NCBI RefSeq assembly: GCF_029504695.1
Contig: NZ_JAQFIN010000008.1
Coordinates: 112,884-176,883 of the forward strand
Length of the DNA stretch: 64,000 nt
Source: Parabacteroides sp. PF5-6
GTDB lineage: Bacteria > Bacteroidota > Bacteroidia > Bacteroidales > Tannerellaceae
Reading direction: 5' to 3'
Of this stretch, positions 7,826 to 16,563 are shown one piece after another; position 1 is the stretch's first letter; each line of letters opens with the position of its first letter. The position numbers were made by a program, and so were the translations under genes. Below the pieces are notes generated by a model. The model was given only the letters and a program-made list of their open reading frames with translations. It was not told where the DNA came from and made no database searches.

Positions 7826-8053
7826 TTACGGCTCGCCCAGGTGATCGACCAGACAGCGTACCTGGCGGGGCGTAAGGATCTTCTGGCCCGGCGTGTAATG
7901 ACAGGCGGAAAGCTTGTTTTGCAACTCGTGGCTGTGCAGAATCCAACGACGTAACTGGTTGGTGGCGCTATGTGGCCTGACATAAGGACAATAGCGCACC
8001 GCCAGTTCCTGGAAGCCCCAGGCGCGATGTAGGTTGATCTCCGGATGGTTCAT
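7826..8053 (-). CDS. DUF4248 domain protein
   Basis: This 75-residue protein shows the usual DUF4248 pattern: an ELAVRYCP motif, then serine/alanine followed by LRRWI, and a C-terminal LTPRQVRCLVDHLGEP. Family members in Bacteroides are small, of unknown function, and regularly placed back to back with HU-like DNA-binding genes. Here the stop codon is immediately adjacent to the stop of the HU-like gene (convergent, no spacer). The motif spacing suggests a small helix-turn-helix or protein-binding fold, but that is inference. Confidence 0.75.
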   Translation of the reverse strand: MNHPEINLHRAWGFQELAVRYCPYVRPHSATNQLRRWILHSHELQNKLSACHYTPGQKILTPRQVRCLVDHLGEP

Positions 8054-8287
8054 GTTTCTTTAGAAGTTAGAAGACGAATCTAATGGTTAATTGTTAATTG
8101 TTAATTATTAATTATTAATTATTTTGAGAAGATAGGGGTTTCTCTTTTGCAATATACGAAATAAAATGCAAACGGTCAAATATTTAGCTCTCTTTCTTCT
8201 CCCTTCGATCTTCGAACTTCTAACTTCCCCTTCCCCCTTCTAATTAATCATTAATCATTAATAATTAATAATTAGAATCAGAATTCC

Positions 8288-8743
8288 TTGCGTATGACTC
8301 GTAAACAATTTATCTCCCGCTACCGTACGGAAGCCGAACGGGCGGGGCAAACCTTTGATATGCATCCGGTGGTGATCCTGGCGCAGGCGGCGTTTGAGTC
8401 GGCCTGGGGAGAGAGTATCCTGGCGCGGGTGCATAATAACCTGTTTGGGCTGACGGCTTACGGCACGCCCAATGACTACTGGCACGGCGGACGGGTGTCG
8501 CCCGGTGACAGCCGGCTGCCTTTCCGCAAGTACGGGGAGACGGCTTTGAGTTTCCTCGACTATGCTCGCCTGTTGCGGCAGCACTATCCGCGGGCGGCCG
8601 ATCTGAGCCCTTTCCCTGCCGCCTTCGCCAAGGAGATCGCTTACAGCCGGTATATCTCGGAGGTGAATGGCGATAACCGGGAGGCTTACCGGCGGGGCAT
8701 CCTGCAGATCAGCCAGGCGATTGCGATTACAATTAACAATTAA
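8288..8743 (+). CDS. Glucosaminidase-domain peptidoglycan hydrolase, phage-lysin-like
   Basis: The 151-residue protein is almost entirely one mannosyl-glycoprotein endo-beta-N-acetylglucosaminidase-like (GH73) domain. The motif LAQAAFESAWGES contains the expected catalytic glutamate, followed by NNLFGLTAYG and a later YRYI/YSRYISEV region. There is no signal peptide, so export would need a holin or another route; that fits an endolysin-like role. In related Bacteroides modules this position is usually taken by an N-acetylmuramoyl-L-alanine amidase, so the enzyme class differs here. The ATG at 8288 was kept because the conserved domain starts within the first 15 residues (MTRKQFISRY). A small membrane-protein gene follows after 26 bases. 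Confidence 0.8.
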   Translation: MRMTRKQFISRYRTEAERAGQTFDMHPVVILAQAAFESAWGESILARVHNNLFGLTAYGTPNDYWHGGRVSPGDSRLPFRKYGETALSFLDYARLLRQHYPRAADLSPFPAAFAKEIAYSRYISEVNGDNREAYRRGILQISQAIAITINN

Positions 8744-8769
8744 GAATTAACAATTAAGAATGAAGTCCT

Positions 8770-9120
8770 ATGCTAAAGACAATCTTTGATTTTATCCTTT
8801 CCCTGGCTCATTTGTTTTTTCGGGCGAAAAAGAAGGAGAGGCAGTTTTGTACGCAATGCGGTGCCCTGGTTGGGCGTGACGGCGCTTGTCGCGCTTGTGA
8901 TGGATCAGACGGAGGTGACCCTGGCGGCTGTCGGTGCGATCCTGGCGGGAGCCGGCCGGCGTCCTCCCACGATTCCTCCGGCGATTCCTCCGACGATTCC
9001 TCCGGCAATTCCTCCGGCGAAGTAGACGATGCGTCGGCCGCGTACGCCGAAGAGATGACCCAACGCCTGATCGGCTGGGCGTTGATCGGCATGGCGGTGA
9101 TCAAACTCACCGTCTTATGA
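8770..9120 (+). CDS. Small zinc-ribbon-like membrane protein, possible holin role
   Basis: The frame encodes 116 residues. A short hydrophobic start (IFDFILSLAHLFF) is followed by a CxxC...CxxC pattern (CTQCGALVGRDGACRAC), then a glycine- and serine-rich linker with repeats DSSGDSSDDSSGNSSG, and a C-terminal membrane segment (LIGWALIGMAVIKLTVL). The linker is encoded by four copies of a 12-base unit GATTCCTCCGGC at about 8970-9019. An overlapping frame (8786-9025) is also open and reads a hydrophobic segment plus IPPAIPPT repeats, so the true reading frame is uncertain and a frameshift is possible. Position after a lysin-like gene suggests a holin-like or regulatory membrane role, but this is inference. 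Confidence 0.45.
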   Translation: MLKTIFDFILSLAHLFFRAKKKERQFCTQCGALVGRDGACRACDGSDGGDPGGCRCDPGGSRPASSHDSSGDSSDDSSGNSSGEVDDASAAYAEEMTQRLIGWALIGMAVIKLTVL

Positions 9121-9330
9121 CCACTGTAGATATCCGGCGATCCCGCATCCGATCAACGCCAGCCCCAAGCCGGCGTAGAAGAGGCGGGCGCCGGTACGTC
9201 CCAGGAGGTTGACAAACGTACGGGCGCTCTGGGTCTGGAAGTACCATTCGAAGTCGAACAGGGCGGCAGCGATCGCCAACAGCCCCAGGAGAACGAATAG
9301 GCCCAGTATGAAATATTCCGCGAGCGTCAT
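9115..9330 (-). CDS. Imm17-family small membrane protein
   Basis: The chosen start MTLAEYFILGLF gives 71 residues; a longer frame to 9444 overlaps tsaE and is not credible. Two hydrophobic segments are visible (residues about 5-25 and 48-68), with the middle FDFEWYF...ARTFVNLLGRTGARLFYAGLG typical of the Imm17 family. The family was named as a predicted polymorphic-toxin immunity protein, but no toxin gene is seen beside it. The gene lies 5 bases after tsaE on the same strand and probably shares its transcript. The 3' end overlaps the convergent small membrane-protein gene by 6 bases. Confidence 0.7.
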   Translation of the reverse strand: MTLAEYFILGLFVLLGLLAIAAALFDFEWYFQTQSARTFVNLLGRTGARLFYAGLGLALIGCGIAGYLQWS

Positions 9331-9335
9331 AGCGG

Positions 9336-9785
9336 TCAGGCGAGACTCACCGTGCGGCTGCCGTCGGCATTCTCGGCGATCGTCACCCGGACGGTATCGG
9401 GTGGCAACAGCTCTTCGATCTTCTCCGGCCATTCGATGAAACACAAGGCACCGCTATAGAAATAATCTTCCGTACCGATATCTTCCGCTTCGCCCGGTTT
9501 GTTGATCCGGTAGAAATCGAAATGATAGATCAACTCGGCGGTCGTGGCACTGCGGTATTCGTTGATAATGGCGAAGGTGGGACTGTTGATCACCTCTTCG
9601 ACGCCCAGCGCTTCGCAGACGGCTTTGATAAAGGTGGTCTTTCCCGCGCCCATCGCGCCATGGAAAGCAAAGACCGTACGGTCGCCCATCCGCGTGATGA
9701 ATTCGCGGGCCATCCGGCTCATAGGCCCCTCCACCCTGCCCGAGGGGGAGATTAAGATGATCTTATGTTCAATATCTTTACTCAT
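9336..9785 (-). CDS. tsaE: tRNA threonylcarbamoyladenosine biosynthesis ATPase TsaE
   Basis: The 149-residue protein has the TsaE P-loop GAMGAGKTT near residues 43-51, then [11 protein letters not shown] and the DFYRI motif characteristic of this family. A conserved [11 protein letters not shown] follows near residue 118. TsaE acts in the cytoplasm with TsaD and TsaB to place threonylcarbamoyl on A37 of ANN-decoding tRNAs. The gene follows porX after a 55-base spacer that holds a CCTCCCC-type repeat. The Imm17-like gene follows 5 bases downstream. Length and motifs are ordinary for the family. Confidence 0.93.
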   Translation of the reverse strand: MSKDIEHKIILISPSGRVEGPMSRMAREFITRMGDRTVFAFHGAMGAGKTTFIKAVCEALGVEEVINSPTFAIINEYRSATTAELIYHFDFYRINKPGEAEDIGTEDYFYSGALCFIEWPEKIEELLPPDTVRVTIAENADGSRTVSLA

Positions 9786-9808
9786 ACGATTCTTATGTTA
9801 GGCTCCTT

Positions 9809-9838
9809 TAGCCTCCCCTTGGGGGAGGTTGGTGGGGC
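9809..9838. repeat. Solitary CCTCCCC/GGGGAGG repeat after porX
   Basis: TAGCCTCCCCTTGGGGGAGG followed by TTGGTGGGGC lies just past the porX stop codon. It closely matches the two arms of the inverted repeat at 45474-45558. It may serve as a terminator hairpin between porX and tsaE. Confidence 0.7.
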
Positions 9839-9840
9839 TT

Positions 9841-11385
9841 TTACTTCGGATTTAACGTGATAAAAGGAATCATCATCTCTTCCATCGAGATGCCGCCATG
9901 CTGGAAGGTATCTTTGTAGTAAGAGACGTAGTAGTTGTAATTGTTGGGGTAAGCAAAGAAATCATCGTTGAGCGCGAAGATATACTTCGTACTCAGGTTG
10001 GGCGAAGGCAGCCCTACCTTGGTGGGTTCTTTGATCTCGAAGATCTCTTTGGCGTTATAACTCAGGTTCTTGCCAAGCTTATAGCGCAGGTTGGTATTCG
10101 TATTCTTATCGCCCACTACCTTGACGGAATTGTCTACCCGGATGGTGCCATGATCGGTGGTCAGGATCACCTTATGGCCTTTCTCGGCGATGCGGCGGAA
10201 GAGTTCCAAGGCCGTCGAATGCTGGAACCAGGATCGGGTCAGACTGCGGTAGGCGGCTTCGCTCTGCGCCAGCTCGCGGATCATCTTACTCTCCGTGCGG
10301 GCATGCGAGAGCATATCGACGAAGTTGAGGACGATCACATTCAACTGGTTGCGCGTAAGCGTAGGGATCTGCGCCAGGAGTTTCTCGCCGTATTGCGAGT
10401 CGTAGACTTTGTGGTACGAGAAGCTGTAGTTCTTGCGGTAGCGGTCGATCTGGGTCTGGATCAATGGCGCTTCGTTGAGGTTCTTGCCCTCTTCGCTCTC
10501 TTCGTCGACCCAGAGGTCGGGAAACATCTTTTCGATCTGCGCCGGCATCAATCCCGAGAAGATCGCGTTGCGGGCGTATTGCGTGGCGGTGGGAAGGATA
10601 CTGTAATAGAGGTTCTCCTCGAACGTGAAATAGTCGGACAACAACTCTTTCACCACCCGCCACTGGTCCAGGCGGAAATTATCGATCAGGATAAAGAACA
10701 CCTTCTCGTCGTCTTCCAAGAGGGGGAAGACTTTCTTTTTGAACAGGTCTGGACTCATTAGCGGGCGATCTGCCGGCTCTTGTATCCAATCGGTATAGTT
10801 CTTCTTGATAAACTTACCGAAGGCCTGGTTGGCCTCCTTTTTCTGCATCCGCAAGAGGTCGGCCATCTGGGCTTGTCCGCTCTCGAGCTCCAATTCCCAG
10901 TAGACGATCTTTTTGTAGACCTCCATCCAGTCGTCGGCCGTCAGTGAGCCGTTGATCTGCATACTGATCCGCGCGAACTCCTGCTGGTAATTGCCGGTGG
11001 TAGTCTCCGAGATGATCTCGTTCTTGTGCACATTCTTCTTGAGCGAGAGCAAGAGCTGGTTGGGATTGACCGGTTTGATCAGATAGTCGGCGATCTTATT
11101 GCCGATCGCTTGATTCATAATGCTTTCCTCCTCACTCTTGGTGACCATCACCACGGGCACGTTCGGCGCGATCTCTTTGATGGCCGCCAGCGTCTCCAGC
11201 CCGCTCAACCCCGGCATATTCTCATCGAGAAAGATCATATCGAACGTTTCCTCCCGCACATGATCGATCGCGTCCTGCCCACTGATCACCGCGGTCACCT
11301 CATATCCCTTCTCCTGCAGGAAAAGAATATGCGGCTTCAACAGATCAATCTCATCATCCGCCCACAGAATTCTATCTTTCTTCAT
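9841..11385 (-). CDS. porX: PorX, response regulator with PglZ domain
   Basis: From MKKDRILWADDE (start at 11385; a start nine codons earlier is less likely) the protein has 514 residues, close to known PorX proteins. The N-terminal receiver domain shows the acidic pair DDE, the phospho-acceptor aspartate near residue 54 (IFLDENMPGLSG), and the lysine in DYLIKPVNP. The remainder is a PglZ/alkaline-phosphatase-like domain, with DNFRLDQW and TTDHGTIRV as metal- or nucleotide-site motifs. In Porphyromonas and relatives PorX works with PorY and sigma factor SigP to control type IX secretion genes. No porY is visible here. Two 21-base direct repeats lie upstream at 11497-11556. Confidence 0.92.
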   Translation of the reverse strand: MKKDRILWADDEIDLLKPHILFLQEKGYEVTAVISGQDAIDHVREETFDMIFLDENMPGLSGLETLAAIKEIAPNVPVVMVTKSEEESIMNQAIGNKIADYLIKPVNPNQLLLSLKKNVHKNEIISETTTGNYQQEFARISMQINGSLTADDWMEVYKKIVYWELELESGQAQMADLLRMQKKEANQAFGKFIKKNYTDWIQEPADRPLMSPDLFKKKVFPLLEDDEKVFFILIDNFRLDQWRVVKELLSDYFTFEENLYYSILPTATQYARNAIFSGLMPAQIEKMFPDLWVDEESEEGKNLNEAPLIQTQIDRYRKNYSFSYHKVYDSQYGEKLLAQIPTLTRNQLNVIVLNFVDMLSHARTESKMIRELAQSEAAYRSLTRSWFQHSTALELFRRIAEKGHKVILTTDHGTIRVDNSVKVVGDKNTNTNLRYKLGKNLSYNAKEIFEIKEPTKVGLPSPNLSTKYIFALNDDFFAYPNNYNYYVSYYKDTFQHGGISMEEMMIPFITLNPK

Positions 11386-11416
11386 ACTGTTTAACTTGCC
11401 TTGTTTACCCAACCCC

Positions 11417-11424
11417 CAAATTTA
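11417..11424 (-). promoter_or_regulatory. Possible -7 box of porX
   Basis: TAAATTTG on the minus strand matches the Bacteroidetes TAnnTTTG element and lies about 32 bases ahead of the porX start. No TTTG at the right distance upstream was found, so this is tentative. Confidence 0.35.
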
Positions 11425-11496
11425 CAGGGAATATTTAATAAGAGAACGTAAACATCCCCCAAATTCGTATATGCGACGTGCTTTTTAGGGGGGTTA

Positions 11497-11556
11497 TTTT
11501 CTTCCACACTCGAAAATTCTGCAAAAAAGGTCGAATTTTCTTCCACACTCGAAAAT
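11497..11556. repeat. Two 21-bp direct repeats upstream of porX
   Basis: TTTTCTTCCACACTCGAAAAT occurs at 11497-11517 and again at 11536-11556. The copies lie between porX and the antiporter gene, about 110-170 bases ahead of the porX start, and could be operator sites. Confidence 0.7.
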
Positions 11557-11586
11557 ATTGCACAAGAAACTTTTGCGTTTCGTCCG

Positions 11587-13089
11587 TCAATTCTTCTTCA
11601 TCGTATAGTCGGTGATGCCCAGCGATTCGTAGGATTGGAGCAGGGCTTCGTCGTTGTCGGAGATCATCAACAGGCGGTCGCTTTCCTGCAGTTCGGTGTT
11701 TCCTTTGGGGATGAAGTAGCTATTGCCACGCTTGACCATTACCGCCAGCGTATGATCGGGCAGGGTGAGCTCCATCAGTTTGTTGCCGTGGCATAAGACT
11801 TCCGGGGTGATCTCGATCTCACTCATCGCGCTCTTGATCTCGTCGGGCAATTCGATGCCAAAGCCATCCTTACGCGGCGGGGCATCGACCAGATGCAGCC
11901 ACCGGGCGACCTGTGTCACCGTGGTGCCCTGGATCAATAGGGAAAGGATAGTGATAAAGAATACCACATTGAAGATCAATCCGGCATGATCCACTCCGGC
12001 GATCAACGGATAGGTCGCAAAGATAATCGGAACGGCTCCGCGAAGCCCGACCCAGGAGATATATAACTTCCCACGGAAAGAGAAATTCTTGAAAGGAATC
12101 AGACAAAGGAATACCGTGATCGGCCGGGCGAAGAGGATCATAAAGATACCGACGGCCAGTCCGATCGGTGCGATAGGCAAAAGTTCTCTTGGGTTGACCA
12201 ATAATCCTAAGGTAAGGAACATCACGATCTGGAACAGCCAGGTGAAACCATCGAAAAACGTACCGATACTCTTTTTGTGTACAATCTTATGGTTGCCCAC
12301 CACCAACCCGGTGAGGTATACCGCCAGGTAACCGTTTCCTTTGAGCAGTGTCGTTGCCGCAAAAGTAAAAAAGACAACGGCCAACAGGATGATCGGGTAG
12401 AATGACTCATTGTCGATATCCATCTTGTTGATCACAAATACAGCGCACTTGCCAAAGAGATAACCCAAGACGGCGCCGATCCCTAACTGCACCACCAATT
12501 CGATCGATGCTTTGGCAATATTCATATCGCCCAGTTGGATAAAGCTGATCAGGATAATCGTCAGCATATACGCCATCGGGTCGTTACTCCCACTCTCGAG
12601 CTCCAAGGTCGGACGCAGATTCTCTTTCAGGTAAACCCCTTTGCTGCGCAGGATAGAGAATACAGATGCCGAGTCGGTCGACGACATAACGGCGGCAAGC
12701 AATAAGGATTCGGGGAAGGTCAGGTGCACATATCGCCCACCGATCAGTTCCAAAAGATAATAGATGAACCCACCGGTGATAAACGTAGTCAACAATACGC
12801 CTATCGTCGCCAGGATCACCCCCTGGGTGGCGATGGGTCGGATATCCGTCACTTTCGTATCCATCCCCCCGGAGAAGAGGATAATACTCAAGGCCAACAT
12901 ACCGATGAATTGGGCAATATGCGGATCGTTGAACTGAATACCCAGCCCGTCGCTTCCAAACAACATGCCTATCCCCAGGAACAATAACAGAGCGGGAAGT
13001 CCGATCCGGTATCCGGCTTTGCCGGCGAAAATACTCAAGAACAAAATAACGGATGCGATCAACAGCACCATTTCAGGATTCTCAAACAT
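11587..13089 (-). CDS. NhaP-type potassium/proton antiporter
   Basis: The protein has 500 residues. The N-terminal 385 or so form a CPA1-type antiporter with about twelve hydrophobic segments. The core motif includes MSSTDSASVFSIL and LESGSNDPMAYML, both typical of NhaP2/CvrA-like exchangers. The C-terminal part (about 400-495) is a TrkA-C-like regulatory domain (LPDHTLAVMVKRGNSYFIPKG). The family moves potassium or other cations outward in exchange for protons at the inner membrane. Specificity between sodium and potassium cannot be read from sequence. It stands alone between porX and the divergent transglutaminase gene. Confidence 0.88.
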   Translation of the reverse strand: MFENPEMVLLIASVILFLSIFAGKAGYRIGLPALLLFLGIGMLFGSDGLGIQFNDPHIAQFIGMLALSIILFSGGMDTKVTDIRPIATQGVILATIGVLLTTFITGGFIYYLLELIGGRYVHLTFPESLLLAAVMSSTDSASVFSILRSKGVYLKENLRPTLELESGSNDPMAYMLTIILISFIQLGDMNIAKASIELVVQLGIGAVLGYLFGKCAVFVINKMDIDNESFYPIILLAVVFFTFAATTLLKGNGYLAVYLTGLVVGNHKIVHKKSIGTFFDGFTWLFQIVMFLTLGLLVNPRELLPIAPIGLAVGIFMILFARPITVFLCLIPFKNFSFRGKLYISWVGLRGAVPIIFATYPLIAGVDHAGLIFNVVFFITILSLLIQGTTVTQVARWLHLVDAPPRKDGFGIELPDEIKSAMSEIEITPEVLCHGNKLMELTLPDHTLAVMVKRGNSYFIPKGNTELQESDRLLMISDNDEALLQSYESLGITDYTMKKN

Positions 13090-13224
13090 AAGCTTTACAA
13101 TGTTATTAACAAAATTCTATGGCGTCGCGGAAGGCTTTGGGCTACAAACCGCCGCCAACAAAATTAAAGAAAAAAAATAAGATACGAAAGCGGCAGTATC
13201 GATCGGGCATAAATAAAAGCGGAA

Positions 13225-13256
13225 TTTGCCGATAAAAAGATTATTCTCTACTTTTG
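13225..13256 (+). promoter_or_regulatory. Promoter of the transglutaminase-LOG operon
   Basis: TTTG at 13225-13228 and TACTTTTG at 13249-13256 are separated by 20 bases, matching the Bacteroidetes consensus. The upstream candidate start at 13254 falls inside the -7 box. This supports the ATG at 13284. Confidence 0.75.
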
Positions 13257-13283
13257 ATGCCGGATACAAATACGCCATTGATC

Positions 13284-15947
13284 ATGAAAAAGAAACTATT
13301 ACTATTCCTTTGCGTGTGCCTGTGTTACTCAGCCTGCACACAAGAGAAACATTTCATCTCCGACGCGAACACGCGTGAAGTCATCACCCACGATTTCCTA
13401 AAGAAACAGCAGGAACTGCCGCAAGGGGATCTGTTTGCCGTGTTCCAGACCCCTACGCTTTCCACACAAGAGCGGGAAGCACTTACCTTCCTGTATGCCT
13501 ATATGCCGATCGGCGATGTGACCGATTATACGGGAGCCTACTATCTCGAGAATATCCGTTCCGCGTTCCGGGCTCGCCAGGAGATGCCTTGGGGAAAAAC
13601 CATTCCCGAAGAGATCTTCCGACACTTTGTGTTGCCCGTCCGGGTGAACAATGAGAATATGGATGAGAGCCGGATGGTCTTTTATGCCGAACTGAAAGAC
13701 CGGGTGAAAGGCTTGTCGCTCTATGACGCGGTGTTGGAAGTCAACCACTGGTGTCATGAGAAAGTGATCTACACCCCTTCGGATGCCCGGACGAGCTCAC
13801 CCTTGGCTTCCGTCCGGACGGCCTACGGACGTTGCGGAGAGGAGTCTACCTTTACCGTGGCAGCGCTTCGGGCGGTGGGCATTCCGGCCCGCCAGGTGTA
13901 TACGCCGCGTTGGGCGCATACCGATGATAATCATGCCTGGGTGGAAGCCTGGGTCGATGGACAATGGTATTTCCTGGGCGCCTGCGAACCGGAACCGGTC
14001 CTGAACCTGGGCTGGTTCAACGAACCGGCTTCGCGTGGCATGCTGATGCACACCAAGGTATTCGGTAAGTACAACGGTCCGGAAGAGGTCATGGAGGTGA
14101 CCGATGCCTATACCGAGATCAATGTGATCGAAAACTACGCGCCGACGGCAAAGAGCATCATCACGGTGACCGATACGAACGGTAACCCGGTAGAAGGAGC
14201 CCAGGTTGAGTTCAAGATCTATAATTACGCCGAGTTCTACTCCGTAGCACGCAAAAAGACCGATTCCACCGGGAAAACCTTCCTCTCCGCCGGGAAAGGG
14301 GATATGCTGGTCTGGGCAACCCAAGACGGGAAATACGGGTATCGCAAAGTCTCTTTCGGCCAGGACCATGAGGTCACAATCACTCTCGATAAGACGCCCG
14401 GCGACGCAGGCACTGTATCCTTAGACGTGGTGCCTCCTCCGGTCAGTGCGCAGCTTGTTGAAGTCACCGAAGAACAACGGGCGGAGAACGTTCGCCGCAT
14501 GGCAGCGGAAGATGAGATCCGCAACCGCTACGTGGCCACGTTCTATACCGAAGAGAAAGCTCAAGCATTGGCACAGGCATTGGGAACCGATCCGGCACAG
14601 ACCATCGAGTATATGCTCGGCAGCCGGGGCAACTGGCGGGAGATCGAAGCTTTCCTGCAAACGACTCCGGCAGAGAAACGTCAGACTGCCCTGGACCTGT
14701 TGGGGGTGATCTCCGCCAAAGATCTTCGAGACACACCGGCAGCGGTCTTAAGCGATCACCTCAACCATACGCCACCGACGGGCGGTGAGCTCTTTACGGC
14801 TTATGTACTGAACCCGCGTATCTCAACCGAATTATTGACGCCCTACAAAGGGTATTTCGCTTCGCAGCTGGGGCCGGATGAGACCCTGGCTGTCCGTAAC
14901 GATCCCTGGCTGTTGGTCGATTGGGTCAAACAAAACATCCGGCTCAAGGATCACCTGAACCCCTTGCAAATCCCCGTTATGCCGATGGGCACCTGGAAAG
15001 CCCGGGTTGCCGATAAGGCTTCCCGTGATCTTTTCTTTATCGCTGCCGCCCGTAGCCTGGGTATCCCGGCACGTATCGAACCGGTTGCCCGAAAGATCCA
15101 GTTCCATGCCGGCGGCGCATGGCAGGATGTCGACTTCGAAGCCGATATTCAACTGGTGCATCAGCAAGGCAAACTGGTTGCCGCTTACCAACCGGTTGCC
15201 GCTATCGACGATCCGAAATACCGCAGTCATTTCTCTGTGGCCAAGCTCGCGACCGACGGCAAACTGCAAACACTGAACCTGCGCGGCGGGAACCGAAACG
15301 TAGATATGGGTGCCGGTAATGCCTGGAGTGGCATCCTGCGTCAGCCCTTGACGATCGATGCGGGAGACTATATGATGGTGACCGGCATGCGGATGGCCAA
15401 CGGCAGTGTATTGGCGAATCTTTCTTTCTTCGGCGTACAGCCGGATCAGACGACAATGATCGACCTGGTGATGCGTGAAAGTGACGATGAAATCGCGGTT
15501 ATTGGCAGTTTCAATTCGGAGAACCGCTACCTCAAGGCGGATACGGGCGAAGAGATCAGCCTGTTGCAAACCACCGGTCGCGGCTACTACATCGTGGGTA
15601 TCTTAGGCGCCCGCCAGGAACCGACCAACCATGCCCTGCGCGATATCGCCGCCGTCAAGGGTGAACTGGAGAAATGGGGTCGTGGTATGGTGTTGCTCTT
15701 CCCCGATGAGCAGAATTATGGCCGTTTCGATGCCCATGAGTTTGGCGCGTTGCCGCAAACGATCACCTACGGCATCGATACCGACAACCGGATCCGGCAG
15801 GAGATCGTCGAGCAGATGAAGCTCTCCAACCCCAACGCGCTGCCGATCTTTATCATTGCCGATACCTTCAACCGGGTAGTCTTTGTCTCCCAGGGATACA
15901 CGATCGGTCTGGGGGAACAGTTGATGCATACGATTAATAAACTATAA
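13284..15947 (+). CDS. Transglutaminase-like lipoprotein
   Basis: From MKKKLLLFLCVCLCYSAC the protein has 887 residues, with a lipoprotein-type signal ending at a cysteine. The transglutaminase core lies at about residues 160-250. The catalytic cysteine is in YGRCGEES, the histidine in DDNHAWVEAW, and the third position near FLGACEPE. A second, weaker domain follows that resembles a carboxypeptidase-regulatory-like fold (TVTDTNGNPVEGAQVEF, about 295-375), then helical regions and a late beta-rich part. Such proteins are predicted periplasmic or outer-membrane-anchored cysteine peptidases or cross-linkers; the substrate is unknown. The stop codon overlaps the start of the next gene by one base (TAATG), so the two are co-transcribed. 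Confidence 0.82.
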   Translation: MKKKLLLFLCVCLCYSACTQEKHFISDANTREVITHDFLKKQQELPQGDLFAVFQTPTLSTQEREALTFLYAYMPIGDVTDYTGAYYLENIRSAFRARQEMPWGKTIPEEIFRHFVLPVRVNNENMDESRMVFYAELKDRVKGLSLYDAVLEVNHWCHEKVIYTPSDARTSSPLASVRTAYGRCGEESTFTVAALRAVGIPARQVYTPRWAHTDDNHAWVEAWVDGQWYFLGACEPEPVLNLGWFNEPASRGMLMHTKVFGKYNGPEEVMEVTDAYTEINVIENYAPTAKSIITVTDTNGNPVEGAQVEFKIYNYAEFYSVARKKTDSTGKTFLSAGKGDMLVWATQDGKYGYRKVSFGQDHEVTITLDKTPGDAGTVSLDVVPPPVSAQLVEVTEEQRAENVRRMAAEDEIRNRYVATFYTEEKAQALAQALGTDPAQTIEYMLGSRGNWREIEAFLQTTPAEKRQTALDLLGVISAKDLRDTPAAVLSDHLNHTPPTGGELFTAYVLNPRISTELLTPYKGYFASQLGPDETLAVRNDPWLLVDWVKQNIRLKDHLNPLQIPVMPMGTWKARVADKASRDLFFIAAARSLGIPARIEPVARKIQFHAGGAWQDVDFEADIQLVHQQGKLVAAYQPVAAIDDPKYRSHFSVAKLATDGKLQTLNLRGGNRNVDMGAGNAWSGILRQPLTIDAGDYMMVTGMRMANGSVLANLSFFGVQPDQTTMIDLVMRESDDEIAVIGSFNSENRYLKADTGEEISLLQTTGRGYYIVGILGARQEPTNHALRDIAAVKGELEKWGRGMVLLFPDEQNYGRFDAHEFGALPQTITYGIDTDNRIRQEIVEQMKLSNPNALPIFIIADTFNRVVFVSQGYTIGLGEQLMHTINKL

Positions 15948-16537
15948 TGAAAAAGGAACTTTCCGCTGTCTGCGTCTATTGCGCCTCAAGCACCAAGATC
16001 GACCCGGTCTACTTTGAGGCGGCGACGCGGCTGGGGCATATCTTAGGAAAAAAGGGATTACGCGTGATTAATGGTGCCGGCTCGATCGGGCTGATGCGGG
16101 CCGTGTCCGACGCGACACTCGAAGCCGGGGGCACGGTCACCGGAGTGATCCCGCACTTTATGGTGCGCGAGAACTGGCATCACCCGCACCTGACGGAGAT
16201 GATCGAAGTGGAGACCATGCACGAACGCAAGCAACGTATGGCCGACCTCTCCGACGCGGTGATCGCCCTGCCCGGCGGTTGCGGCACCCTGGAGGAGCTG
16301 TTGGAGATCATCACCTGGAAGCAGCTTGGGCTCTACCTCAACCCCATCGTGATCCTCAATACCAACCGGTATTTCGACCCCTTGATCGAAATGCTGCAAC
16401 GCGCGGTCGACGAGCAGTTCATGCGCCCGCAACACCAAGCCCTCTGGGCCGTTGCCCAAACGCCGGAAGAGGCGATTGATCTGATCTACGCCATGCCTCT
16501 ATGGGACAAAAACCAACGGAAGTTCGCAGCGATCTAA
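15947..16537 (+). CDS. LOG family protein (nucleoside-monophosphate phosphoribohydrolase type)
   Basis: The 196-residue protein starts MKKELSAVCVYCASST and shows the Rossmann-like LOG fold. The signature PGGCGTLEELLEIITWKQLG lies near residues 106-125, and GAGSIGLMRAVSDA earlier. Family members hydrolyse cytokinin riboside monophosphates or AMP-like nucleotides to base plus ribose 5-phosphate. In non-plant-associated bacteria the true substrate is unclear. The gene overlaps the transglutaminase gene by one base and ends before a strong hairpin at 16564-16660. Confidence 0.9.
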   Translation: MKKELSAVCVYCASSTKIDPVYFEAATRLGHILGKKGLRVINGAGSIGLMRAVSDATLEAGGTVTGVIPHFMVRENWHHPHLTEMIEVETMHERKQRMADLSDAVIALPGGCGTLEELLEIITWKQLGLYLNPIVILNTNRYFDPLIEMLQRAVDEQFMRPQHQALWAVAQTPEEAIDLIYAMPLWDKNQRKFAAI

Positions 16538-16563
16538 GCAGCAGAACCACAGGTTTGAACTAC

